64,000 nt of DNA from Thozetella sp. PMI_491 (GCA_021432635.1 MU270144.1:1-64000), one strand, 5' to 3'; shown: positions 1 to 10,607, counted from the stretch's first letter. Program-made: numbers and translations. The notes: generated by a model not told the origin, from the sequence alone.

Positions 1-135
1 AAGCCAGCCCCTTTCCTTCTCCCAAATTGAGGCTCCTCCTTGGCCCCCCCCCCCCCCCCTCGGCCCTACCCGGCCCCTCGGAAGGGGACTCGCGTCGGTC
101 CCATCCCTTTGCTGACCGCCGTGACATGCATGCAG
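1..135 (+). other. 3' part of an intron with a C16 tract
   Basis: The sequence before the acceptor at 135 lacks the C-x2-C half of the zinc cluster, so it is read as intron. It contains sixteen consecutive C at 44-59. The donor lies outside the window. Confidence 0.55.
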
Positions 136-1913
136 TGCGACCTCGGCCGGCCGGGATGCCTGCGCTGCGAAAAATACGGCGTCGTTTGCCCCGGTTACCG
201 AGCCGAGCTCGACCTGCTCTTCCGCCACGAGGATGCCGGCTCGGTAGTGCGCCGGACAAAGACGAAACGGCGGGGCCCGAGCGGCCCGCGCACCCCAACG
301 CGGACCAGTCCCGGGGCAGAAAAGGACCAGCCTGGAGATGCCGGGCCTTCCTCCGACCTCCGTCTCTCCTACTTTCAGCACGGCGGCTCTCTGGCCGCCG
401 TCTTGGACCGCTTCGCTGAACCCCCTTCACAAGGAGGAGGCGGCGGCGGCGGTGGTCTCATCGCTGTGCTTCCCAGCCTCTTCCAGGAAGCCCAGAATGA
501 CTCCTGTTTAGGCCTGGTGGCCGACCTGTTCGCTCACGTCCATAAGACTGGTAGATCCGACGCGGCGTACAAGAGCTCGCGCAGTTGGTTGGTGTATGGC
601 AAGGCCCTGCGTTCCATCAACGCAGCACTCGCGAGTCCGCAAAAGAGGCTAGAAGACCAGACGATCGTGGCCATCTGGCTCATGGGCCATTGTGAGGTGC
701 GTCCCTCCGAGAGAGCTTCCTTACTCCGACGGCCTGCCGCGGACTTGCCTGGCCGTCCTACTGATTGCCTCTTGCCCTAGATCATCGTCCGCGCGCCGCA
801 CGACGCGCCTCAGGCTGATTCGTCTGCCCCTCCGGCTTGGCACGGGGCATGGCGGGCGCACATGGACGGCTTGGCCAGCGTGCTCCTTGCTCGGGGCCCC
901 AAGCAGTTCACGACAATGCAAGGGCGCCATGTCTTCTGGCTCATGTTTACGTTTATCCAGATCCGTGCCGTTGTTTCCAACACTGCCTTCCCGCCTGCAG
1001 CTGCGGCGTGGCTCAAGGAAGTGCATCGTGAACTTCGCGCCGAGGAGAGGCTGCTCTACGCGTTGTCGGCTTATAATACCGAGGCCTGCTCGATTCTCTC
1101 GAGCGTGGCCGAGCTCGAACACAATAAAGACCGGGGAGGGCCCCAGGCCGCGGCGTGTGCCTCCATCCTGGAGCGCATCGATACTCTGGAGGAGACGGCT
1201 CCAGACCGGGCAAAGCTCCTATCTTCGGGGGGAGGCCACACGGGCCATATGTGGAACATGCACGCGAGCGTCCGCCTCAAGCTACTCCACGCAAAGGTCG
1301 CCATGCTCTGGCTTTGCCAGATGTTCGCGGGTACCTCCGACCAGGTAAAATACAGCGTAACCGACCTGGAGCGTCAGCGAACCGCAGCCGTCCGGGCCGC
1401 GCAAAATACCGCAGAAGTCATCCTTTCTAGCGCACCCGATCTCATAGCTCGCGGTGGCAAGGGCGACGACACTGCAACCGGAGGCCGCGGTAAGCCTGGC
1501 GCGTGGGCAAACGCGACCAGGCTCGTGTTTCCGTTGACCCTCGTACAGAGGCTGCCGTCGCTGCTGCCGAGGCAGCGCGCCGAGGCCGACGAGATCTTGC
1601 AGTTCCTCAGCGTCCGGTTTCAAATCCCGACCACGCTGACCCAAGCTCCTAACGCGCAGTCATTTCCCCGAGAAGCCCTCTGGCTGCCTGCTCTCTCCCA
1701 AAAAGGGTATGTGCTGTCCTTTCCGCCAAAGTCTGTGGTATATTACTATTGCCTCCCTTTAAAGGACGACCACTCATGGCCTCATTGAGGAAGGCCGATA
1801 TGTGCTTTGTGCATTGCTAACTCACACGTACCAGAGTTCCGACCCAAGGGCCTAATAACCAAATCTCTAGCCAACTGCAAGAACCTTTTGGTCCGACACA
1901 ATCACCGCCCTAA
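136..1913 (+). CDS. Zn2Cys6 fungal transcription factor, 5' partial
   Basis: This is the 3' part of a Gal4-type regulator. Its first exon lies left of the window. The first exon here opens after an acceptor ending at 135 (branch-like gctgacc just before it) and encodes CDLGRPGCLRCEKYGVVC, the last four of the six zinc-binding cysteines in the family spacing C-x6-C-x2-C-x6-C. The missing C-x2-C must be in the upstream exon, a common intron position in this family. Inferred exons are 136-696, 781-1706 and 1835-1913 (521 aa in window). The 84-nt intron 697-780 holds an in-frame stop. The last intron (GTATGT at 1707, branch gctaac near 1816, cag at 1834) replaces an unspliced end at 1788 with a tail ending TQSPP. 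The rest is the helical, low-identity middle region usual for these factors. The target genes are unknown. Confidence 0.85.
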
Positions 1914-2520
1914 GGTATAGATTGGCTCTGCTGCCCCTGCAGCATGTTTCCCTCATGGCCGCAGTCGCGAGACTCTATATAAAGCATCGAATCAAAATCC
2001 GCTACGAGAAAGTCCTAGTGGCACCTCGGGATATGCAGCTTCTACCTGGTGGCCACATTCGATGCTATGCTGCTTGTCGACTTCATTGTGCAACAAACCA
2101 CGTGAGAAGTATGACGAGATATACTCCTACCAAGTTGATTACCCCACACGGTCAGAGTAGGCAAGCGTTTTGCTGGCCCAAGAAATAACTATTTTCTCCC
2201 CGTCGCTGCTAATTATCATGCTGATTTTGCTGTCGCGATCCGACCAACACGAGGAGCCCTTCAATGAAGATGACCATGGTTAGTCTGCGCTGCGCTCTGT
2301 TGACCAGCCCTCGATACCCAACTACACCGACGAGATAGAATACAGTTCACGGAGTCGAGATTGATACACAATACAATACATCTACAATAAGCATTAGACG
2401 AAGATAGTGTGCATACCAGCCTACCCCGTCCAGCAGAAACAGTCCAACTTCCTCGTCCAGATGACCAGCTCCTTATTGCCTTCCCTGCTATGGTCTCTCC
2501 ACGAGTTCGCTTTGGGCTGT
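1914..2520. other. intergenic, convergent gene ends
   Basis: This holds the 3' flanks of the Zn2Cys6 gene and of the small secreted protein gene on the other strand. I see no coding domain, repeat or RNA gene in it. Confidence 0.6.
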
Positions 2521-3048
2521 TTAAAACCTGCAGATCTGCTGGCCAGAGTTGTCTCCTCCGTAAGACTTTTGGTAGCTTGGAATATACAGCTCCCCGCCCT
2601 TCCCAATGCCACAAGCCTGGACGATGCGGTTCATCGCCTCGTCGACCTCCTGCCGCCAGCAGCGGTTGGCGGCGTCAAAGTTGCAGAAGTAGGCCACAGC
2701 GTTGCCCGACTTGAAGACAATGGCAGTTCTCTTGGGATAAGTGTCTCCCCTGTCGCACTCGGACTGCAGGCTTGCCTTGGCGGTTGCGAAGGTGTTGGCG
2801 ATGGTCCCTCCGGTCCCGCACTTCGCTTGCGAGGTAGGAAGCGTCGGCGGGCCCTGCTGCCGGCGGGAGTAGGGGTTCTCTGTTTGGATGTTGACAGAGC
2901 GAAGAAGAAGCGGCTCACCGGTAGCGGTGCCGTTGGAGTCGAAGGGGATCGAGTACAGTCCCGGTGCGAGGTCAGGAGGGATGAGGACGCCAAGCACCGT
3001 CGCGGCCTGGAGAATGGTGAGGCTGCAATAGATGGGAAGTCGGACCAT
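2521..3048 (-). CDS. small secreted protein with six mature cysteines
   Basis: This single-exon gene encodes 175 aa. The N-terminus has a short basic start and a hydrophobic stretch to about residue 22, consistent with a signal peptide. The mature part has six cysteines (AKCGTGG, SECDRG, YFCNFD, NRCWRQ, QACGIG and the terminal QQICRF), an even number that would allow three disulfides. It has no transmembrane segment and no recognised catalytic motif. Size and cysteine pattern resemble small secreted proteins of plant- or litter-associated ascomycetes, some of which are effectors, but no specific family is claimed. It converges on the Zn2Cys6 gene. The start at 3048 is the first ATG that leads into the hydrophobic segment. 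Confidence 0.75.
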   Translation of the reverse strand: MVRLPIYCSLTILQAATVLGVLIPPDLAPGLYSIPFDSNGTATGEPLLLRSVNIQTENPYSRRQQGPPTLPTSQAKCGTGGTIANTFATAKASLQSECDRGDTYPKRTAIVFKSGNAVAYFCNFDAANRCWRQEVDEAMNRIVQACGIGKGGELYIPSYQKSYGGDNSGQQICRF

Positions 3049-3970
3049 TTTGGACTGTTTTAGTTTATCAGCCCAGTCCTTGCTGTAGAATTTTAAAGTA
3101 CTCTCAAGAGGATGGGCGAAACTGGTATTTCTCGAGTTGTATTCGAAGCTTTGGAGAGACCCCAGCCGGTAGTAGCAGTCACGGCCTTACCCCCCTGGTC
3201 ATATTTAGATGTTTGGTATTGTTATGTCGACGATTTAGTCTTTTAAGCCTGGTATTCCCTAACCGGTCCGGGTAGCAAAATAACCAGGTTTATCCATGTT
3301 AGATATGAATTAATTCGGACTCCTTGTGGAAGGACGCAATTTATCCAGCCGCATCTTCACACCCGCGAGAGCATATCTTGCCCATGACCCCGGGTCGTGG
3401 CTGGGTCCATCGACTCGGTCCGATGCACAAAGACGGCAGCCTTCTTGCTTATTGGTTGACTTCAGCGGTTGCCGCACCACAGGCTGCTGGCTATTACACG
3501 TATCGCCAATGGATATCGATGGCAATTCGTATCGGTGCAGATCAGGGAACACGATTTGAGTCTTGTACCCACGTCAACCGTGGCCGGAAGCGATCACAGC
3601 GCTTGTGCGAAGGGAGAGGAAAGTGTTGGAGCAGTCTATGGAGCAACCTGGCTCCTAAAGATGCAATCTATCAATGCGAAGAGACCTTTCGGCCTGCCAG
3701 ATAGGATGTAATAGCCGCACGACTAGAACATTAGCTTAGATTTTGGACTCTCTAGCAATGATTTTACCCTACTGATGACCTCGCCGCAACGGTAATTGAG
3801 CTTAGTACGAGAGGAACCGCTCATTCAGATAATTGATTTTTGCGGTTGAGGCCCATGGATTTAACTTGCTATAAGCCGTGGGGCTGGTACTATGGACAAG
3901 ATTCTGATGACAATGGCGAAAGTGTGAATAGGTGTTGCTACGTCGAAATCATGAAGGGAATAGCTTTTTT
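3049..3970. other. intergenic, no gene seen
   Basis: This holds the upstream region of the small secreted protein gene and the 3' flank of the HET gene. Short open frames overlap in several phases near 3310-3710 but show no domain, intron signals or repeats. Confidence 0.5.
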
Positions 3971-5897
3971 TTAGTTTATCAGGACCTGCTCGACTATCGG
4001 CCTTAGCTCTCCTTCCGGCTCCTTGTTGTTACTTCCATTACTACACTCGGCTTGTTCGACCTGCTCTCCATCCATGATACCCGTCACAAAGGCCTCGCCC
4101 ACAAGAAGCCACCCGCTGTCTGTTTGTCTAAGCACGATGGGGACGTTGCAGCCAAAGACGACAAATACTGCATCCCCTGCCCGTGCGTTTCGAGGACCCA
4201 GTCCGAAATAGTTACTGGATGTCGTGAAAAATCGACGGCGTAGGATACGAAGCTGCACAGTTCGCCTCGCCTGGCTCCACTGCGATATCGTATCCATGAT
4301 ATTACCTCTGTTAAATGCAGATATTCCTCCAACAAGATATTTCCTTAGCACGGTAGTCAAGAAGAGAAATCTCTCGTGCTCTTGGGCACGCTCGCCCACC
4401 AGATTTGTGTCTGCGGTGATAGTGCGATCGAAGGCTTCGAAGCGGGTTTCGTCAGTAGAATTATAGGGTTCCAGCGCCCTTGAAAGGTTATCTCCCAGTG
4501 CCAGAGTTTTCCAGTCCTCGATGATGTGGTCAAATTCATCCCCAGGCGGTCCGAGCTCAGCGTAACACTCCCCTACTTGAGCAATTTGGCCCACACGAAT
4601 CCCCGATGTCAGGAGTGAGCCGTTAGAGAGGAACTCATAGGTGGGACGGCTGTCTCCCGATGCACGATAAAAGTAGATTTTATGCAGAGCAGCGGCGGGT
4701 GCGGAGGGGAGCGACGGCTCGGCTAAGCTGAAGCACGAGCTGGTTCTCAGGTTGCTCCAGTCTGGGACCCAAGAGGGCAGGCCTGCCAGCCGGCCCTCGT
4801 ATTGCGTGCTGAATGTGACGATGTTCAGGGAGTTGTGCCTGTGGATGTGGACCTTCGTGAAGTCGATGTATACTTCCTGCACCGACCTGCTGTAGTCACA
4901 GACGAGCTCGTGCTCGCTGTTGACAGTCGGCGAAGCCGGTATATCAGAAGCTAATCCGAGGACGGCGAATATCATATCGCGTGGGTCGGTTGCAAGGCAG
5001 GATGACGCGTTTTGCAGGAGTTCCAGTATCGGGATCTCCTGGCCGTGCATCAGCTTCCATTGGTAGAGGCTCTTGAATCGGATGTTGGGCAAGTAAGAGT
5101 TCCCCTTGGCCAAGTCTTCAGGCGGGGCGTTCATGTACTCCAGCCTCAGGAGCCCGATCCAGGTGGCTATATACCCCAGCCGCTCCCAGCTGAATCGGTG
5201 CTGATCACAAATGACTACTACCGATTTCGCGACAGAGACCTCTTGTATCACCCACATCCTCCACCACCAGGATCGCCGGAGAACGTCCTGGCCTATCGTA
5301 CGCATGACAGTGGCATTCTCAGGGTCTTTCATATAGTCCGGCTGCTGGAGGACTGGGACGCGTCCATCGGCGCCCAATGGGATGTGCTCGCTCAGAAAGG
5401 AAGCGGCGAGCCCGGTTGACTCTCGTCTCTCGGGCTTGTCGCCCAGCCAGATGATAACATCGCAGGCGTTTTCGTATGTCTCTTTCATGCGGCTAACTTG
5501 CACGCTCTTCTCCCTGTTGTTTGCCTGGTCTATGCAGATAGCGTCTATCCAGAGAAGAAGTGTGGGGGTGTCCAGTGATCCGTTCGACCGGAGGTATTGC
5601 AGGATGCCTTCCAGATCTGCAGATACAAAGAACTCGGTCCCGTTTACGAAGATTTGGTGGTCACGTTCTCCCGGGCCCCACGCATATGACAACGCATGGT
5701 ATGCCGGTCGTCCTAACGCCTTTAGCTCTCCATCTACCTCAGACTGAGCATGTGTTGGCGTTACCTTCTTCATCAGGTAGGTTGCTACCTGGACGCTTCT
5801 CGCTGCGAAGCGTCAAGCGCGTTGGGCCGTCATCCGCTTCGAACCCAATGACCCTGATCTCGTCATCTCCGAGCGGTGCATATTCGAACCGTGCCAT
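3971..5897 (-). CDS. HET-domain protein
   Basis: HET (heterokaryon incompatibility) proteins act in fungal non-self recognition and regulated cell death. The domain core is plain: YHALSYAWG followed by LLLWIDAICIDQANNREKS and later IIWLGDKPE. The long exon alone begins too late, just before the ALSYAWG motif. An upstream ATG at 5897 encodes MARFEYAPLGDDEIRVIGF, which matches the usual start of HET proteins, and a TATAAAAC lies about 55 bp further upstream. Joining needs one intron: either GTAACG at 5764 to TTAG at 5713 (52 nt), or the donor 24 nt earlier (76 nt); both keep phase 1. The first option gives 624 aa. The C-terminal half has no recognised domain. The gene is divergent from the membrane-protein gene at 6911. 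Confidence 0.88.
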
Positions 5898-6910
5898 GTC
5901 CCGTCTTGGCATTCGGCACTTGGTTCAGATGACAGGAAGTGGCTAAACTGGGTTTTATACCGGGCTAAGTGCCTGGAGCACCTAATTCACAGCGACGACC
6001 GTTGCACCCGCAGTTATAATGGCCGAGAACCTGCGCAGCTGCGTGGTCTGTTCAGCTCCCGACTCGCAAGCCTCATTGCCGGATTACATAAGCATCGCGC
6101 TGCTCTTCGAATTGGGATTGGATTGGGTGAAGAGTTCATACCATCAGGGAGGAAGGTGAAATCCACGCCGAAAAGAGAGAGAAGTAACAAGGATAAAAAA
6201 AAAAGATAAAAAAAAAACATACAACACCGGGTATTCGCTGGTCGTCACCGACCCAACTACTGATCCGGCACTCGCTGGCTTATCTAGGGGAGAGCGGACG
6301 GGATCCCGAGCTTTCCAGTGGTTATGGTCGTATGTGAAAGGGTTGGGTCCAATTCCGCTATTTAAGACCTGGTGTCGACCAAGGATGGTGTCTGCCAATG
6401 TTGACTATACCGGCATTATCAAGGTCCAATGCGGGTCCGGCTGCCCAGCCTCTGTCCTGAAGGCTAGGTACCCGATCCATAAATCGGGTGCCGTTGATCC
6501 TAGTTGCGGCTGGAAAGATATTTGCTCTATTCTAGGTCCTGCTAGAGACGCACGTGACAGGTATGGTAATGTATGGGCGGGATGTGCAGGAAGCTGAAGA
6601 TGCGGTGCTGAATACCTCGGTGTCCTGCTACCCAGGTAGTTGTATTCGACCTCTATTCTACGAGATGCTATTGGACCAAAATAACGCCACAATTCCCTAA
6701 TTGGTGGTGTCTGCAGGAGGGGTTGACCTTCAGCTGAGAGTGTGGTCAGAAGCGACCTTAAGTTCGTCCGAAGAGCAAAGGCCGTGGAACCTGAGCTCCT
6801 CTCCGTCCGACCTAGGATCGGACCTCCCTGCTTCAACCTCTCTACTTCGTCGTGCAATCTATTCCTGCACTTCTCCTTATTACTTAATTCGATTTATTGA
6901 TAATGTCAAG
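5898..6910. promoter_or_regulatory. divergent intergenic region between HET and membrane-protein genes
   Basis: This 1-kb region holds the HET TATA box and two A-rich tracts at about 6196-6218. The reading frame of the membrane protein stays open back to 6701, but that part lacks a hydrophobic start and is treated as leader. No other gene is visible. Confidence 0.5.
5952..5959 (-). promoter_or_regulatory. TATA box of the HET gene
   Basis: TATAAAAC on the minus strand lies about 55 bp upstream of the ATG at 5897 and supports that start over the later in-frame ATG at 5773. Confidence 0.5.
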
Positions 6911-8785
6911 ATGGCCTGGTCCTTTTACAGCGGATCGCAGAGCTCTCCGATCTCGATGAGGACGGTTGCGGCAATATTGTCTCTCTGGGCAACTTCAGCC
7001 TCTGCCCTCCGCCTTGTCCAAAATTTTGACTTTTGCGTCAACGAGAGGGTTCAGGAAATAGAGAATAACTGCTCCGAGCCGGGACCTGGGCGGTGCATAC
7101 CAGGATTCGATGGACTGTGGAAAGATTCATCTGGACTGGTACACGTAGACATTCCCACGTGCGAGCAGCTTTGTGGGGATGGCTTCGCCCCTATCCGACT
7201 CTCTGCCTTGTTCATGCGAGCGACGCTTTGGTTCGTCCCAATCATGATTCTTATCAGCAAGTTTCACTATCCGGCGCTCCCCCAAACAAACCACGTCCTT
7301 GTTGTCTGCCACATGCTATCGGATCCTGTTGATGCAATCTGGTCCATGTGCCTTCGTGTTGAGGCATTCAACCAGTACCTGACCCTGATAAGCGCCAACG
7401 GCAGTACCAAGGCTGCTCGAGCCATCGCTACTATATGGTGTGCCTATGACGAGATCGGGTTTCAAAATCCCTCAGCTCACTTCTTCAGCCAGCTACAGTG
7501 GATCCGACGCAGGGGCAACAATGGGGACTTTTTCCGCGATGACACGGCTCGAACTAGCCACGGCGATTATTCGTCAGCCGATTTGACAGCAAGTATTTTC
7601 GATGCTGGCGCCGATGTTGGGGGCGAAAACACCGGTGGGGGAACTCCCGAATCTCGTTGCAGCATGTCGAAGGATGGGATGCTCTCGTACATGGGATTAA
7701 ACTGCAACATATCTGTAGCGAGAGTGGAGGATGTGAGCAATGAACAAGTCGTCGAGTATCTCATCGAACGAGCGGCCCAGGACTTGATAGCCAACCGCTC
7801 AAACAGCACGCTGTCGACATGGGTGGCGATCGGGGCTCTGATCATGTCGCTGACAAACGCCTGTATACGTTCCTTTGGAACTAGCAGCAATGGCGGTGAC
7901 ATAGGTCACTCGATTGTCATCGTCACTTTGCTGTTTCTAACGATCCCTATCGTCAAGTTAAGCGGCAGCATCGGGGCCTTTACTTCGTCTACCGCGCCAC
8001 TGGACGTTATACAGAATCTCCGCCGGCAGCTGGGGTCACAGTATGACCTGTTTCCGTGCTTCAATTTCGCAGATAAGGGGGTTGGGCGCCGCTCGAGCTC
8101 CTCGAGCGAGTTTGACGATATACGTAACCTGAGGCTTTGGCCTGAGATGGCGGCTTCTAGCGGTATGAACGCCCCTTGGCGCCCGTTCAAGTGGAGCCGG
8201 GCCGGGCATGGCGTTATCCCGAGCCCGAGGGTATGGAAGTGGCTGTTCGCATCCGCCGTGCTGGTTTTTGTCTTCTGTTTTACGCCGGCTATGCTTATCT
8301 CGTACTGGGAAGGAATGCCAGGTTTTGGATGTGCTTGCTTGGCATGGACTCTGATGGGCTCGACATGGGTGCTGAGTCTCGGCTTGGACAGCATGTTCCA
8401 TCTACTCGGCTTCTTCCGCACGGCAAAGACCCTCTGGCGTGCCACGATAATCAAGGACATCACGCTCTCGGCTCTAGTTCTCCTCCTGGCCCTGACCGAA
8501 CAGATAGGCATTTTGAACAGCTGCTATTGCTTGTCAGGAGCAGCGGGGAGCAACGACCACCCCTCTATCGAACTTTCTTTTACTGTGGACAGAGACCCCG
8601 GCACAAAGAAGCTATGGATAGCGACGCCAGTGACGGCCCTAGTCCTCATCCTTGGGTTTATTCTCAGTCTCGAGTTTGCTTATTCGGACGCAAGGACGTT
8701 GCTAAACCGATGTCAAACCGAAATCGAGGACAATATACTCAAGATAAACATGCTGCGGGATCTATCGAAGCTGAAGACGGGGTAG
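6911..8785 (+). CDS. multi-pass membrane protein of unknown function
   Basis: This is a single-exon gene of 624 aa. I chose the ATG at 6911 because it opens a signal-peptide-like segment (RTVAAILSLWATSASA) followed by a lumenal or extracellular stretch with six cysteines (FCVNERVQEIENNC, PGRCIPG, PTCEQLCG). About seven hydrophobic segments follow: LWFVPIMILI, WVAIGALIMSL, IVIVTLLFLTIPIV, WLFASAVLVFVFCF, ACLAWTLMGSTWVL, ITLSALVLLLALTEQIGIL and TALVLILGFILSLEFAY. A soluble loop with NRSNST and other N-glycosylation sequons lies between. The C-terminal tail is short and charged. I do not recognise the family. It is divergent from the HET gene, which could imply co-regulation, but no functional link is shown by sequence. 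Confidence 0.75.
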   Translation: MAWSFYSGSQSSPISMRTVAAILSLWATSASALRLVQNFDFCVNERVQEIENNCSEPGPGRCIPGFDGLWKDSSGLVHVDIPTCEQLCGDGFAPIRLSALFMRATLWFVPIMILISKFHYPALPQTNHVLVVCHMLSDPVDAIWSMCLRVEAFNQYLTLISANGSTKAARAIATIWCAYDEIGFQNPSAHFFSQLQWIRRRGNNGDFFRDDTARTSHGDYSSADLTASIFDAGADVGGENTGGGTPESRCSMSKDGMLSYMGLNCNISVARVEDVSNEQVVEYLIERAAQDLIANRSNSTLSTWVAIGALIMSLTNACIRSFGTSSNGGDIGHSIVIVTLLFLTIPIVKLSGSIGAFTSSTAPLDVIQNLRRQLGSQYDLFPCFNFADKGVGRRSSSSSEFDDIRNLRLWPEMAASSGMNAPWRPFKWSRAGHGVIPSPRVWKWLFASAVLVFVFCFTPAMLISYWEGMPGFGCACLAWTLMGSTWVLSLGLDSMFHLLGFFRTAKTLWRATIIKDITLSALVLLLALTEQIGILNSCYCLSGAAGSNDHPSIELSFTVDRDPGTKKLWIATPVTALVLILGFILSLEFAYSDARTLLNRCQTEIEDNILKINMLRDLSKLKTG

Positions 8786-9780
8786 TTACTCCTACCATAT
8801 ATCTTTATAGCGTACCAATTAGACACGCAAAGTTCTATAGAGTCCATACCATTCAATTGCCACAGATTCTTGGGCAAGACGATAGTAATATTTTGGCTCC
8901 CTTCTGACCCTTATGGGCTTCGTTGAGCCGGGAAAACCTACGAGCGGCAAGGCTGTACGTAGCAGCTCGTATTTCCATTCCATACTTGGACTGGACCTGA
9001 GGCTCAGTGAGCACAGCCACTGAGTGCTGATATGAGGGGAAGTGGAGTGCACGGTGGAATGCTTGCGAGAGTGTTGTGTGTGCCACGTACAATCGTATCG
9101 GCAAGGTACTTAGAGCTTAGCACCATCTCAAAGCTAGCACATGTTGGCAGTAAGGGTAGCCTAGCAAGGACCAGACGACGATCATCTCCACTGCTCGGAA
9201 TCATAATCAATCAAGGTTATATGATGTGCGTTTCACATTATGAACGGCGGCGGAACTTACCAGACGGATAGTTCTAGTGCAACAGACGTACAGTCTTCTC
9301 GACATATTTGTCGACGCCACGGGAATTCGCGTCAATTGCTAATCGAGGGGTGCGGGAAGTGTTCAGGATACTATTCCGGGTTATTTTTACTTGAGTTAAA
9401 AATGCCATCCGATCCGAAACCCCTGTCTTGCTGAACTCGCCACGCTGAAGAGATTCAGGGCCTGAACGCGGCCTATCCAGAATAGGGCAACGGGGAACAA
9501 TGGTCGCCTCACATGAAATTGAGGCGCGACCTTTGGTCCTTTGGACGACATTCACGGAAGACCGGCATCCCTTTACATGAATTCATTGCATAATTGGACC
9601 CATATCTCTTACAGTGGTTACAGAATTAAGTGCCTGCCAAGCTCATTGCTGTTCCCACATTCCGGCCACGATGGCTAAGCGGGGCGCGAGTCAGGGACCA
9701 TCGGCATGCCCGAGGTGAAGCCAAGGCGTCTGAGCCACCACCTTGACAGCCCATGGCTCCATATTCTGTAGCACTAGCAA

Positions 9781-9879
9781 CCCCTAAGCTCCACGCATAT
9801 CCCACGCCAAGCCCAAGGCTCGGCCGCATGCTTGCGCGGCAGTCTCTTAGACGCGTGTAAGCATAGCCGCTACCAGGGG
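9781..9879 (+). promoter_or_regulatory. two STRE-like motifs
   Basis: CCCCT at 9781-9785 and AGGGG at 9875-9879 match the stress-response element core, in opposite orientations, 140-235 bp upstream of the glycine-zipper gene. Five-base motifs occur often by chance, so this is suggestive only. Confidence 0.25.
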
Positions 9880-9941
9880 CTGTCGTCTGTTGAAGAGGAA
9901 TCGAGGCGTATCTCAACGCACCTCGGTCATGCGTGGGGATC

Positions 9942-9948
9942 ATAAATA
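9942..9948 (+). promoter_or_regulatory. TATA box of the glycine-zipper gene
   Basis: ATAAATA lies about 70 bp before the ATG at 10017, a usual distance for strongly regulated fungal promoters. Confidence 0.5.
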
Positions 9949-10016
9949 GACGCTCTCTGTCGTCGATGTGAAGCCATACAGGATCATCAACTCACTCATC
10001 CATAACTCTATACAAC

Positions 10017-10607
10017 ATGTCTGCCCAAGATTTCTACAACTCCGCCGGCAAGGGGTCGAACTACAGCAGTGGCCAGCAATACAACAGCGGCAACAACGCC
10101 CAGCACGGCCAGGATGGCGAGCGCGGCCTCGTCTCCACTATCGCCGGCGGTGCTGGCGGTGCCTTTGTCGGCAGCAAGGTCGGCAGCGGCGGCACAATGA
10201 ACAAGATCTTGGGGGGCATCGCAGGAGCGGTTGCCGCCAACTTCATCGAGCACAAGGTGGAGGATTACAAGGATAAGAAGGAACACGAGCAACAAGGCCA
10301 CCAATATCAGCAGCACAGCGGACACGGCGGCCCTGGAGGCCCCCCCGGGGGTCCCCCGGGTCCTGGGGGCAATAGGGGATTTGGTGGGCCCCCGGGACCC
10401 GGAGGCCCTGGTCACAACGGCCCCGGTCACAACGGCCCCGGAGAGCACGGCCCCGGACCGCACGGTGGGCCCGGACCGCACGGGGGACCTGGACCTCACG
10501 GCGGCCCCGGCCCGCACGGGGGCCCTGGACCACATGGAGGTCCTGGCCCACACGGAGGCCAGCATGGAGGACATGGCGGTCCTCAAGGCGGACCACACGG
10601 CTGGTGA
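10017..10607 (+). CDS. glycine-zipper 2TM-type protein with GPHGGP repeats
   Basis: This 196-aa single-exon protein has two parts. Residues about 38-80 (LVSTIAGGAGGAFVGSKVG then ILGGIAGAVAANFIEHKVED) form a pair of small-residue helices of the glycine-zipper 2TM type, which can insert in or associate with membranes. Residues about 95-196 are a Gly/Pro/His-rich tail without helix potential. It contains a tandem hexapeptide, GPHGGP, repeated about six times. Related fungal proteins are often annotated as glycine-rich or stress-associated, but none has an assigned reaction. A TATA box and two STRE-like motifs lie upstream. The antisense strand is also open along the whole gene, a by-product of its GC-rich codons. 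Confidence 0.8.
   Translation: MSAQDFYNSAGKGSNYSSGQQYNSGNNAQHGQDGERGLVSTIAGGAGGAFVGSKVGSGGTMNKILGGIAGAVAANFIEHKVEDYKDKKEHEQQGHQYQQHSGHGGPGGPPGGPPGPGGNRGFGGPPGPGGPGHNGPGHNGPGEHGPGPHGGPGPHGGPGPHGGPGPHGGPGPHGGPGPHGGQHGGHGGPQGGPHGW
10460..10565 (+). repeat. 18-bp coding tandem repeat (GPHGGP)
   Basis: About six 18-bp units encode GPHGGP. The units differ mainly at third codon positions (for example ccgcacgg versus cctcacgg and ccacatgg), so the peptide is conserved better than the DNA. Confidence 0.8.

Larger units (their letters stand above)
8786..10016. other. intergenic with one imperfect hairpin
   Basis: No gene is visible. An imperfect inverted repeat lies at 9502-9531: GGTCGCCTCA pairs with TGAGGCGCGACC, with a 2-nt bulge and an 8-nt loop. 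The right end is the promoter of the glycine-zipper gene. Confidence 0.5.

Noticed and set aside
3310-3711. overlapping open frames as a possible gene
   Set aside because: Three plus-strand frames and one minus-strand frame overlap; none has a domain, signal peptide or splice structure.
6701-6910. N-terminal extension of the membrane protein from 6701
   Set aside because: The frame is open, but the added 70 residues have no family-like features and would bury the signal peptide; 6911 is the better start.
10008-10598. 196-aa open frame antisense to the glycine-zipper gene
   Set aside because: It is open only because the sense codons are GC-rich; the product is low complexity without a start context or domain.
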